The position numbers were made by a program, and so were the translations under genes. DNA of 64,000 bases from Halorubrum distributum JCM 10118 (GTDB taxonomy: Archaea > Halobacteriota > Halobacteria > Halobacteriales > Haloferacaceae), in NCBI RefSeq assembly GCF_000337335.1, contig NZ_AOJN01000049.1, positions 81,147 to 145,146 on the forward strand, written 5' to 3'. Positions 42,072 to 50,702 of the stretch are shown here, piece by piece. The notes under the pieces were generated by a model that was not told the DNA's origin, searched no databases, and saw only the letters and a list, made by a program, of their open reading frames with translations. Numbering within the stretch: the stretch's first letter is position 1; each line of letters opens with the position of its first letter.

Positions 42072-43412
42072 ATGAGCGACGCCGACCCGGACGCCGATCC
42101 CGCCGTCGAAGCCGACGGGTCCGGCCGCGTCGACGCCTCGGTCGACGGCGACCAGGCTGCCGCGGTCGACGGCGACGCCGGCGAACGCCGCCGCCTCGGC
42201 GCGGTCGTCCTCGCCGTGCTGATCTCGCAGGTCCTCCTCTATCCGGGGGTCCCGGACCTCGTCGTCGCGCTCGGCGCCCCCGCCGGCATCGACGCCGGCA
42301 TGTGGTTCCTCGTCGCCGAGTTCGGCGCGTTCGTGACGTTCGCGGTCGTCTGGGGCGCGCTCTCGGACGTGCTCGGGACGCGGGTCCCGCTGATCGTCGC
42401 CGGCGCGCTCGGCGGCGCGGCCTCGTACGTCGCGCTCGCGTCGCTGCCGGGGCTCGGACCCGGCTTCGAGGCCGCGCTCCTCGTCAGGGCGGTCGGCGGC
42501 GCGCTCACCATCGGCGCGTTCTCGCTCTCGATCACGCTCCTGATGGATCTGCGCGGCGGAAACGGGCGCAACATGGGGACCGCGGGGCTCGCGATCGGGC
42601 TCGGGGCAGCGGTCGGCTCGGTCGTCGGCGGGGCGCTCGCCGACCTCGGCGCGCTGTACCCGGTGTACGCCGGCGCCGTGGTGCTGGCCGCGGCGGGGCT
42701 GCTCGCGGCGACGGTCGACGACCGGGCGGGGACCGGCTCCGCGGAACCGGGAGTCGACTCCGAGGCGGTCGAGAGCGGCGACGTCGGCTTCGGCGCGGTG
42801 ATCGCCCGCGCCCGGACGACGCCCGGCCTCCTCGTTCCCCTGGCGTTCGGGTTCGTCGACCGCCTCACCGCGGGCTTCTTCGCCTTGGTCGGCGTCTACT
42901 ACTTCCAGGACCCGTCGACGTTCGGGCTGTCGGCGGCCGGCGCGGGCGCGACGCTCGCGCTCTTCTTCGTCCCGTTCGCGCTGCTCCAGTCGCCGTTCGG
43001 GGCCCTCTCGGACCGGATCGGTCGCTTCCTCCCCGTCGTCGCCGGCTCGCTCGCGTACGGCGTCGTCACCATCGGCGTCGGCGTCGCGCCGGCGTACCCG
43101 ATCGCCGCGGGGCTGATGGTGCTCGTCGGCGTCTGCGGCGCGCTGATGGCGCCGGCGACGATGGCGCTCGTCACCGACCTCGTCGAGCCGGAGGTCCGCG
43201 GCGCCGCGATGGGACTGTTCAACGTGTTCGGATCGCTCGGCTTCCTCACCGGCTTCCTCATCGGCGGGAGCGCCACCGACGCGTTCGGCTACACGCCTGC
43301 CTTCCTCGCGGTCGGTGGGCTGGAGCTGGCCATCGCGATCGCGCTGCTGCCCGCGGTCCGCTCCATCTCGCCCGGCGCGGGCGTGATCGGGCGGCTCGGC
43401 GCCGAGGGGTGA
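42072..43412 (+). CDS. MFS transporter
   Basis: A 446-residue protein with 12 predicted spans after an acidic 38-residue leader. The loop between spans 2 and 3 has ALSDVLGTRVPL, matching the MFS A motif, and FGALSDRIGRFLP repeats it in the second half. GLFNVFGSLGFLTGFLIGG is typical of drug/sugar-type members. Substrate unknown. The start is uncertain: TTTTATAAG lies only 5-13 bp before the chosen ATG, too close for a leaderless promoter, although a weaker TTTTGCC lies near -30. Confidence 0.87.
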   Translation: MSDADPDADPAVEADGSGRVDASVDGDQAAAVDGDAGERRRLGAVVLAVLISQVLLYPGVPDLVVALGAPAGIDAGMWFLVAEFGAFVTFAVVWGALSDVLGTRVPLIVAGALGGAASYVALASLPGLGPGFEAALLVRAVGGALTIGAFSLSITLLMDLRGGNGRNMGTAGLAIGLGAAVGSVVGGALADLGALYPVYAGAVVLAAAGLLAATVDDRAGTGSAEPGVDSEAVESGDVGFGAVIARARTTPGLLVPLAFGFVDRLTAGFFALVGVYYFQDPSTFGLSAAGAGATLALFFVPFALLQSPFGALSDRIGRFLPVVAGSLAYGVVTIGVGVAPAYPIAAGLMVLVGVCGALMAPATMALVTDLVEPEVRGAAMGLFNVFGSLGFLTGFLIGGSATDAFGYTPAFLAVGGLELAIAIALLPAVRSISPGAGVIGRLGAEG

Positions 43413-43482
43413 GGTCGCTTCGACGGGACCGAGAAAGGGGTCGACGCGCCGTCGCCGTCACGTGCCGCCTCGCGGGCCGGGA

Positions 43483-44538
43483 TCAGCTCGGCGCGTACCC
43501 CTCGCCGTCCTCGGTGTCGAGGAAGGCGGTGAGGAGGTCGACCGCGGCCTCGACGTCGCGCGCGTCGGCCGTCTCGACGGCGGAGTGGTGGTACCGGACG
43601 GGGACGGAGAGGGCGCCGACCGGTCGTGCGCCTCCGGCGTGCTGGAGCGCGCCGGCGTCGGTCCCGATGTTCCGAGCCACCTCGCGCTGGAAGGCGATTC
43701 CGCGCTCCTCCGCGAGGGACTCGAGCCGTTCGACGACCCCGGGCGTCGGGACGACGCTCGCGTCCTTCCGCTTCACGCCCACGCCGTCGCCGAGCTTCGA
43801 TATCGCGTCCGCGGGGTCGACGCCGGGGTACGACTGCTCGAGCGTCCCGTCGATCGCGACGGCCAGGTCCGGGTCGACGTCTACACCCAGGGCGGCCGCG
43901 CCCCGCAGGCCGACCTCCTCCTGAACGGTCGCGGCGTAGTGAACCGTCACGTCGGGATCCGCGCGCCGCGCGGCCTCCAGCAGCACGTACACGCCCGCGC
44001 GGTCGTCGAGCGAGGAGCCGGCGACGCACCGCCCGATCTCTCGGAGGTCGCCGTCGAACGTGACGACGTCGCCGACGCGGAACGTCTCGGCGGCCGCCGC
44101 GGGGTCGAGCCCGGTGAACACGTGCGCGTCGTCGAGCGTCCACTCGTCCGGCGCCGCCTCGGCGGCCGTGTGCGCTGCCGTGACGCCGACCACCGCGCCG
44201 TACTCCCCGTCCTCGGCGTGGACGGTGACCGGGTGGCCGCGGAGCGCGTCCGGGTTCCAGCCGCCGAGCGGCTCTACGGAGAGGAAGCCGTCGTCGTCGA
44301 CGTCGCTCACGACGAGCCCGATCTCGTCCATGTGCGCGGCGACGAGCACCTCGTAGCCGGGAGTCGCGTCGCCCTCGGCGGTCGCGACGACGTTGCCCAT
44401 CGCGTCCGTCCGCACGGCGTCGACGGGGGGAAGTTCGTCTCGCACGACGTCCCGGACGCCGTCCTCGCGACCGACCGGCCCGGGGGCGTCCGCCAGTCGC
44501 GCGAGCAGGTCGAAGTTGAGCGTGGGGTTCGCGGTCAC
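43483..44538 (-). CDS. M42 family metallopeptidase
   Basis: A 351-residue co-catalytic zinc aminopeptidase of the TET/deblocking family. AAHMDEIG carries His69, SSLDDRAG the bridging Asp, QEEVGLRGA the catalytic Glu pair, AIDGTLEQSYPG a further Asp, and YHHSAVETAD a His. A PA-like insert (about 85-150) is present. Such peptidases form dodecamers that degrade peptides after the proteasome. It starts with GTG. Confidence 0.92.
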   Translation of the reverse strand: MTANPTLNFDLLARLADAPGPVGREDGVRDVVRDELPPVDAVRTDAMGNVVATAEGDATPGYEVLVAAHMDEIGLVVSDVDDDGFLSVEPLGGWNPDALRGHPVTVHAEDGEYGAVVGVTAAHTAAEAAPDEWTLDDAHVFTGLDPAAAAETFRVGDVVTFDGDLREIGRCVAGSSLDDRAGVYVLLEAARRADPDVTVHYAATVQEEVGLRGAAALGVDVDPDLAVAIDGTLEQSYPGVDPADAISKLGDGVGVKRKDASVVPTPGVVERLESLAEERGIAFQREVARNIGTDAGALQHAGGARPVGALSVPVRYHHSAVETADARDVEAAVDLLTAFLDTEDGEGYAPS

Positions 44539-44689
44539 GTCCCGACCCTTGCGGGTCGCGCGTGAAAGTCCGGGGGTCGCGGCAGAACGGGGGCTCCCGC
44601 GATCCGCTCGGCGGGACGCAGCGCCGAGCGCCCGCTCCGCCCCGAGGCGAGGCCTTTTAACCGGCGCGTCACCTCCGTTCCCGTAACCG

Positions 44690-45463
44690 ATGGACCTCCT
44701 CGTCGTCGGCGCCGGTGAGATCGGACGCTGGGTCGCCGACACCGTTTCGGCCGACGCCGCGCCCGTCGACGCGAGCGTCGCGTTCGCCGACCGCGACCCG
44801 TCCGTGGCGGCCGACGCCGCGGCGGGTCGCGACGCCCGGACGGTCGACGCAGACGGGGACTCAGTCCACGACGCCGTCTGCCTCGCGGTGCCGATGTCGG
44901 CGGTGCCCGCGGCGGTCGAGGCGTACGCGCCCCGCGCGGAGCGGGCGATCGTCGACGTCTCGGGCGAGATGACCGACGCGCTCGCCGCGATGCGCGAGCA
45001 CACCCCGGCCCTCGAACGCGCGAGCTACCACCCGCTGTTCGCCCCGCCGCGCGTCCCGGGGAACGTCGCGGTCGTCGTCGACGAGGGCGGTCCCGCGATC
45101 GAGGGGCTCACCGCGTCGATCGAGGCCGGCGGCAACGACGTGTTCGAGACCACGGCGGACGAGCACGACGATGCGATGGAGACCGTTCAGGCTGGAGCGC
45201 ACGCCGCGGTGCTCGCCTGGCGGCTCGCCGCGGACCCGGTCCGCGAGGAGTTCCACACCCCCGTGTCGGCCGCGCTCGACGAGGTCGCCGACACCGTCAC
45301 GGAGGGGTCGCCCGCGGTGTACGCCGAGATCCAGCGCGCCTTCGACGGCGCCGCGGACGTGGCCGACGCCGCGGCGGCGATCGCGGACGCGGACGACGAG
45401 GCGTTCGCCGCCCTCTACGAGCGCGCCCGCGGCGACCGCGAGGGGCGGGACCGGCTGGAGTGA
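44690..45463 (+). CDS. tyrA: prephenate dehydrogenase
   Basis: A 257-residue NAD(P)-dependent enzyme of tyrosine synthesis. MDLLVVGAGEIGRWVA is the Rossmann motif; ERAIVDVSGEMTDAL and RASYHPLFAPPRVPG contain the family Ser/His and HPLF region. It is the short archaeal form, with no chorismate mutase or ACT domain. The methyltransferase gene follows 52 bp downstream on the same strand. Confidence 0.88.
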   Translation: MDLLVVGAGEIGRWVADTVSADAAPVDASVAFADRDPSVAADAAAGRDARTVDADGDSVHDAVCLAVPMSAVPAAVEAYAPRAERAIVDVSGEMTDALAAMREHTPALERASYHPLFAPPRVPGNVAVVVDEGGPAIEGLTASIEAGGNDVFETTADEHDDAMETVQAGAHAAVLAWRLAADPVREEFHTPVSAALDEVADTVTEGSPAVYAEIQRAFDGAADVADAAAAIADADDEAFAALYERARGDREGRDRLE

Positions 45464-45515
45464 GACGACGCGAGGCAGACGGGACACACCAACACGCGAG
45501 ACAGACGAGAACCCA

Positions 45516-46982
45516 ATGATCGACAGAACCGCGGTCCGGAACAACGCGAACTACCTGCGCAACGTCAGACCGATCGACCCCGAGGAGATCGCCGAGTACA
45601 TCGAGGGGACCCCGCACCCGGCGGTCGTCCGCGAGACGCTCCGCGAAGAGGCGTTCGACCTCCGGCTCCGCGAGCGCGAGGACGGCGCCTTCGTCCCCGT
45701 CGAGGAGTCGCCCGTCGATCCGCCGGGCTGGGCGCCCGAGGCGCTCCCGGAGGCGTACGCCTTCGCGGTCGAGGACCTGCTGGTCCGCGAGTACGGCGCG
45801 AACTGGCACCGCGGCGAGTCCGGCGACGAGCTCCGCGAGCGGGTCCGCCGACTGAAGACCGACTACCTCTACGAGAACGAGGTCGAGTACGACCACGTCG
45901 CGGCGCTCGGCTACGCGATCTACCACCTGCCGGCGTACTACGCGACGGTCGGCTACGTCCTCGACGACCTCACCGAGAACGGCCTGATCGACCGGACGCT
46001 CCGCGTCCTCGACGTGGGCGCCGGCGTCGGCGGACCCGCGCTCGGGCTCCACGATTACCTCCCCGACGACGCGGTCGTCGACTACCACGCCGTCGAGCCG
46101 AGCGCCGCGACCGACGTGCTGGACCGACTGCTTGAGGAGACCGGCCGTAACTTCCGGACGACCGTCCACGAGGCGACCGCCGAGGCGTTCCTCGGGCTCG
46201 ACGAGGGCGAGGAGGCCGACCCCGCGACGGACGACCCGTTCGACCTCGTGCTCTTCGGGAACGTCCTCTCCGAGCTCGCCGACCCGGTCGCGGTCGCGGA
46301 CGCGGCGCTCGACGCGCTCGCGCCCGACGGGAGCCTCGTCGCCTTCGCCCCGGCCGACCGGAACACCGCGATCGGGCTCCGGCGGGTCGAACGCGCGCTC
46401 GTCGCGGGCGATGGGGACGGCGCCGGCCCGGGCCGCGACGCCGAGATCTACTCACCGGCGCTCCGGCTCTGGCCCGACGCGATTCCGAGCGACCCGGGCT
46501 GGTCGTTCGACGTCGCCGCGGACCTCGCGGTCCCGCCGTTCCAGCGCCGGCTCGACGAGGCGACCGCGCGCGGCGAGACGGACGAGCCGGGCGAGTTCGT
46601 CAACGTCGACGTCCAGTTCGCCTACTCGATCCTCCGCCGCGACGGGAAGCGCCGCGTCGACGTCGAGGCGAGCGCGGAGCGGTGCGCGCGCATGGCCGAG
46701 TCCGAGCGCCACGTCACCGACCGGGTGAACCTGCTCGCGGTGAAGCTCAGCCACGACCTGAGCGAGGGCGACAACGCGCTCTACCGCGTCGGCGACGGCT
46801 CGCAGGCGACCGACCACTACCTCGTCTGTACCCGCGAGACGGCGCTGAACCGCGACCTCCGGGAGGCCGGCTACGGGTCGGTCGTCTTCGTCGAGAACGG
46901 GCTCGTCCTCTGGAACGAGGACGAGGGCGCGTACAACGTCGTCGTCGACGACGAGACGGTCGTCGACCTGGTCGCGCCCTGA
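45516..46982 (+). CDS. Rsm22-like small ribosomal subunit methyltransferase/assembly protein
   Basis: 488 residues. The N-terminal helical part (about 1-150) includes YLYENEVEYDHVAALGYAIY. A class I SAM-binding fold follows (about 155-290) with VLDVGAGVGGPALGL and a later FGNVLSELADPVAVADA. The C-terminal region has Cys/Arg residues (ERCARMAESER) and a final beta-rich domain. Mitochondrial and archaeal relatives act in small-subunit assembly; bacterial ones are putative rRNA methylases. The link to ribosomes is by family only. Confidence 0.82.
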   Translation: MIDRTAVRNNANYLRNVRPIDPEEIAEYIEGTPHPAVVRETLREEAFDLRLREREDGAFVPVEESPVDPPGWAPEALPEAYAFAVEDLLVREYGANWHRGESGDELRERVRRLKTDYLYENEVEYDHVAALGYAIYHLPAYYATVGYVLDDLTENGLIDRTLRVLDVGAGVGGPALGLHDYLPDDAVVDYHAVEPSAATDVLDRLLEETGRNFRTTVHEATAEAFLGLDEGEEADPATDDPFDLVLFGNVLSELADPVAVADAALDALAPDGSLVAFAPADRNTAIGLRRVERALVAGDGDGAGPGRDAEIYSPALRLWPDAIPSDPGWSFDVAADLAVPPFQRRLDEATARGETDEPGEFVNVDVQFAYSILRRDGKRRVDVEASAERCARMAESERHVTDRVNLLAVKLSHDLSEGDNALYRVGDGSQATDHYLVCTRETALNRDLREAGYGSVVFVENGLVLWNEDEGAYNVVVDDETVVDLVAP

Positions 46983-47012
46983 CGGGGCCGGTTACGGCGT
47001 CGGACCGCCCAG

Positions 47013-47756
47013 TCAGTCCCCGGCGACGGGTTCGATCAGGTCCGGCGCGTCGACGCTCGGCGAGTTCACCCGGGTCGACACCGGGTGCGCGGCGAGCTCG
47101 TTGCTCGGGTAGGGGTCGAGCAACGCGGCCGCCTCGTCCGGACCGCCCCGGAGCCACGCCTCCTCCTCGCCGGCCTCGGGGTCTAAGATCACCGCCATCC
47201 GGTGGTGGAGGTCCGCGACGAGGTCGTTCGGCTCGGTGGTCACCACCGCGAACGTCTCGATCACGTCCGGGTCGTCGGCTCCGGCGGGGCCGTCCCCGTT
47301 CCCGCCGCCAAACGCGCCGAGTCCGGTCTGGGTCGTCTCCGGCGTCGGCGGCTCCCACCGCTCGTAGATGCCGGCCATCGCGAACGGCCGGTCGTCCTCG
47401 AAGGCGACGCGGTAGGGCGTCTTATCGGAGCCGCCGCGGCCCCCGTCGGGGCCCCCGACCCACTCGTAGAAACCGTCGGCGGGGACGAGACAGCGCCGGC
47501 GCTCGAACGCGTCGGCGAAGCTCCGCTTCTCGCGGACCGTCTCCGCACGGGCGTTGATGAGATCGAACGACTCGTCGGCCCACGAGGGGGTCAGGCCCCA
47601 CTCCATCCGGGTCGCTTCGCCGGGGTCCCGGTCCGGGATCACCGGCAGCGACTGTCCCGGGGCACAGTTGTAGCTCGGTTCGCGGTCGCCGAAGTCCGCG
47701 TCGAACCGGGCCTCGAGGTCGGCGGTCGGCGTGAAGAGGGTGTAGCGGCCGCACAT
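47013..47756 (-). CDS. SRAP domain protein (HMCES/YedK)
   Basis: A 247-residue abasic-site shield. Cys2 (MCGRYTLF) is the residue that crosslinks to abasic single-stranded DNA; Asn68 in LINARAETV, Glu98 in GFYEWV and His184 in DLHHRM complete the site. The usual RMPVI is RMAVI here. A low-complexity insert (about 140-162) is present. The protein protects stalled forks. Confidence 0.94.
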   Translation of the reverse strand: MCGRYTLFTPTADLEARFDADFGDREPSYNCAPGQSLPVIPDRDPGEATRMEWGLTPSWADESFDLINARAETVREKRSFADAFERRRCLVPADGFYEWVGGPDGGRGGSDKTPYRVAFEDDRPFAMAGIYERWEPPTPETTQTGLGAFGGGNGDGPAGADDPDVIETFAVVTTEPNDLVADLHHRMAVILDPEAGEEEAWLRGGPDEAAALLDPYPSNELAAHPVSTRVNSPSVDAPDLIEPVAGD

Positions 47757-47781
47757 ACCGCAGGGTTGTGACGGGAGGTAC

Positions 47782-48489
47782 TTAGTCCCGCGACGATCGC
47801 TCCGGGAGCAGGTCCCGCCGGTCGGCGATGACCCCGTCGACCCCGGCCGCGAGGAGCCGCCCCGCGTCGTCCCGATCGGCCGCGGTCCACGCGTTCACCG
47901 CGAGCCCGGCCTCGTGCGCCGTCGCCACGAACCCCGGCTCGGTCGCGAGGTCGATCGGCGGATGAACCGCGACGCAGCCGAGGTCGGTCGCCGTCTCGAC
48001 CGCGGCCTCCGGCGTTCCGTCCGCGACGAGCAGCGCGCGGTCCGTCCCGGGATCGCGATCCCGCAGCGCCGCCAGCGCCTCGGGGTGAAACGACGAGAAG
48101 AGCACGTCGTTTCTCGCCCGTCGGGCGTCGTCGAGCGCGTCGCTCGCGACGCCCGGGTGCTTAACCTCGACGTTGACGAGGAGGTCGTCGGGCGCGGCGT
48201 CGAACAGTTCTTCGAGCCGCGGGATCGGTTCGCCGGAGTCGAGGACCGTCAGCTCGCGGAGGTCGCTCCAGTCAGTGTCCGCGACGCGCCCGGACGCGCC
48301 TGTCAGCCGGTCCAGCTCCGCGTCGTGGAACACGACGAGCTCGCCGCTCGCGCACCGGCGCACGTCCACCTCGACGGCGTCGACGCGCGGCGCCGCGCGC
48401 TCGACGGCCGCGACCGTGTTCTCCGGGTGCTGCCCGGCGCAGCCGCGGTGCCCGATCAGCGTGACGTCGTCGGGATCGGTCCGGGTCAT
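47782..48489 (-). CDS. glycerophosphodiester phosphodiesterase
   Basis: A 235-residue TIM-barrel enzyme. LIGHRGCAGQHPENTVAAVE carries the catalytic His and metal Glu; VEVDVRRCASGELVVFHD adds Glu, Asp and the second His; LLVNVEVKHP follows, and GVDGVIADRRDLL ends the barrel. It hydrolyses glycerophosphodiesters to glycerol phosphate. I start at the ATG at 48489, just before the domain; no signal peptide, so it is cytosolic. Confidence 0.9.
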   Translation of the reverse strand: MTRTDPDDVTLIGHRGCAGQHPENTVAAVERAAPRVDAVEVDVRRCASGELVVFHDAELDRLTGASGRVADTDWSDLRELTVLDSGEPIPRLEELFDAAPDDLLVNVEVKHPGVASDALDDARRARNDVLFSSFHPEALAALRDRDPGTDRALLVADGTPEAAVETATDLGCVAVHPPIDLATEPGFVATAHEAGLAVNAWTAADRDDAGRLLAAGVDGVIADRRDLLPERSSRD

Positions 48490-48634
48490 CGCCGCGCTCG
48501 CGCCTCGCCCTCCCGTCGGTTCGCTCGCTCGCTCACGCACGGCCCTCGGGCCCGGACCGTGTTAGTTCTTCGTCGGTCGCGGCCGCGCGCCCGCTCCCGT
48601 CGGGTTTTTACTCGCGCGTCGCTCCGGGACGGAC

Positions 48635-49405
48635 ATGCGCATCGAGAACAGCTTCATCCCCGTCGAGGGGGTGGGCGAGACGACCGAACGGCGCCTCTGG
48701 GAGCGAGGGGTCACGAGGTGGGAGGAGTTCGACCCCGCGGTCGACGTCGCGGGGGTGGGGTCGACGACCGCCGACCGGATCGAGTCGTTCATCGCGGAGG
48801 CGCTCGCGCGGCTCGACGACGGGGATTCCGCCTACTTCGACCGGGTGTTCCCCTCGGGCGAACGCTGGCGGCTCTACGAGAACTTCCGCGAGGAGACCTG
48901 CTTCTTCGACATCGAGACGACCGGGCTCGACGAGCGGCGCGACCGCGTGACGACGGTTAGCTTTCATCAGGGCGGCGAGACGACGACGCTCGTCGCGGGC
49001 GAGGACCTCACCGCGCGGCGCCTCCGCGAGCAGTTCGCGGACGCGAGCCTGCTCGCGACGTTCAACGGCGCGCGCTTCGACGTCCCCTTCCTCGAGACCT
49101 CCTTCGACGTCGAGATCGACACGCCCCACCTCGACGTAATGTACCCCGCGAAGCGGATCGGCCTCTCGGGCGGGCTGAAGCCGATCGAAAAGCAGCTGGG
49201 AATCGACCGCGACCGGCCGGACATCTCCGGGCGCGACGCGGTCCGCCTCTGGCGCGAGTACGAGCGCGGCGACGAGGCGGCGCTGGAGACGCTCGTCTCG
49301 TACAACCGCGAGGACACCGTGAACCTCCGGACGCTCGCCGACGAGGTCTGTGCGCGGCTCGACGACGAGGTGTTCGTCGCCGCCCCGGACGGAGACGGCG
49401 ACTGA
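48635..49405 (+). CDS. YprB-like DEDD 3'-5' exonuclease with helix-hairpin-helix
   Basis: 256 residues. The N-terminal 65 residues form a helix-hairpin-helix-like repeat (VEGVGETTERRLWERGV and VAGVGSTTADRIESF). The RNase H-like nuclease follows: CFFDIETTGLDERRDRV (Asp, Glu), FNGARFDVPFLE (Asp) and VSYNREDTVNLR (final Asp with Tyr four residues before). Substrate, DNA or RNA, unknown. Confidence 0.9.
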   Translation: MRIENSFIPVEGVGETTERRLWERGVTRWEEFDPAVDVAGVGSTTADRIESFIAEALARLDDGDSAYFDRVFPSGERWRLYENFREETCFFDIETTGLDERRDRVTTVSFHQGGETTTLVAGEDLTARRLREQFADASLLATFNGARFDVPFLETSFDVEIDTPHLDVMYPAKRIGLSGGLKPIEKQLGIDRDRPDISGRDAVRLWREYERGDEAALETLVSYNREDTVNLRTLADEVCARLDDEVFVAAPDGDGD

Positions 49406-49457
49406 GAGGGACCCGATAGGCCGCGGACGGCGGGTATGGACCGTCGCGATGGGAGCC

Positions 49458-49530
49458 GCAGGCGCGGTCGACGCAGGCGCGGTCGACGCCGGAGTGATCG
49501 GATTCGCCGGCGCGATCGGATTCGGCGGAG
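49458..49530. repeat. short direct repeats after the nuclease gene
   Basis: GCAGGCGCGGTCGAC is present twice in tandem (49458 and 49473), followed by two GATCGGATTCG units. The run is non-coding and could be slipped DNA between two convergent genes. Confidence 0.6.
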
Positions 49531-49533
49531 CGG

Positions 49534-50487
49534 TTACCGGCGCAGGATCATACCGCTGTCGCCGACGACGACGGCGTCGCCGTCGACGTCGACCGCGTTC
49601 AGGTTCTCGCCGGTGGGCGTGTCGAGGACGAACCGGTCGTCGGCCGTCAGCTCTTGGACCACGCCGCCGCTCCCGACGACGTAGCCGGCGTCGCCGTCCG
49701 TCTCGACGTCGACGAGGTCGGCGTCGCCGAGCGCATCGGGCGTCCAGTTCGCCCCGTCGTAGGTCAGTACCGTCCCGTTGCCGCCGGAGACGTCGACGTC
49801 GTCCGGCGCGTCGCTGTCGAGGCCGTAGAACGTCACGTTGGCGTCCTCGATGCCGATCGCGTTCCAGGTGACGCCGTCGTCGGTGGCGAACACGCGGCCG
49901 TTCGTGTCGATGGCGTGCCCGCTGCGGGGACCGTGGAAGTCGATCGCGGGGAGCGCGGAGCCGCTGCCCGGCGTGACGTAGTCCCACGTCCCCGCCGCGC
50001 CGTTCTCGAAGCTGTAGTATATCTTCCCGGAGTCGCCGGCGACGTAGACGTTCGCCTCGCCGGCGTCGCCCGTGACGGCGACCGAATTGTAGTTGTTCGT
50101 GTTGTCCATCGGCGCGGAGCGGTCCACGAGCGTGTCGGTCGCGGGAACGTACTCGCCGATGGCGCCGCTCGCGCCGACGAACCAGACGCGCTCGCCGTCG
50201 TCGGTGACGGACGCCCCGTAGAGGTTGTTTCCGTTCCCGGTCGGGCCGCCGTCGCGAAGCGTTCGCCAGCCCTCGGCCGTCCGCACGGTGAGGACGCCGC
50301 CGCCGCCGACCGCGAAGCGGCCGGCGTTCGCCGACACCACGTCGTGGAGCGTGCTGTCGGTCTCGGTCTCCTCGATGGTCCAGTCGCTCTCCGCGGCCGC
50401 GGCGACACCTGTCACGCCTCCCGATGCGACGATCGCACCCAGTCCCGCCAGCGTGGCGCGGCGGGTCGCCGTCAGTGATCGGCTCAT
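49534..50487 (-). CDS. Tat-exported beta-propeller (YCF48/BNR-like) protein
   Basis: 317 residues. SRSLTATRRATLAGLGAIVA is a twin-arginine signal with an AAAAES cleavage region near residue 33. The rest is a series of about six beta-blades with motifs such as GRFAVGGGGVLTVR, RVWFVGASGAIGEY, ANVYVAGDSGKIYY and AGYVVGSGGVVQEL, and Asp/Asn-rich turns. No catalytic residues seen; a surface-binding or assembly role is possible. Confidence 0.85.
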   Translation of the reverse strand: MSRSLTATRRATLAGLGAIVASGGVTGVAAAAESDWTIEETETDSTLHDVVSANAGRFAVGGGGVLTVRTAEGWRTLRDGGPTGNGNNLYGASVTDDGERVWFVGASGAIGEYVPATDTLVDRSAPMDNTNNYNSVAVTGDAGEANVYVAGDSGKIYYSFENGAAGTWDYVTPGSGSALPAIDFHGPRSGHAIDTNGRVFATDDGVTWNAIGIEDANVTFYGLDSDAPDDVDVSGGNGTVLTYDGANWTPDALGDADLVDVETDGDAGYVVGSGGVVQELTADDRFVLDTPTGENLNAVDVDGDAVVVGDSGMILRR

Positions 50488-50702
50488 GATGCACCCGGGC
50501 TTTTCGGTGCCTGTTGTAAGTGCCTTGTGTCAGTTTAGAAAGCGTCTGAAATTAACTCGGGTAAAACCGGGTTAAACGTCGACTTCGGTGCGTATACGTC
50601 TGCTATCGCAATCCGTCTACCGCGGCTAAATCGACGTGCGAGTCCCTAAAACTGGACGCTGTAGTTTTCAGGTGGTGGGCCGAATATGTCCGGGGCAACG
50701 GG

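Noticed and set aside
49449..49560. Gly/Ala-rich peptide encoded after the nuclease gene
   Set aside because: Composed of direct repeats and runs into the antisense of the propeller gene; no support for coding.
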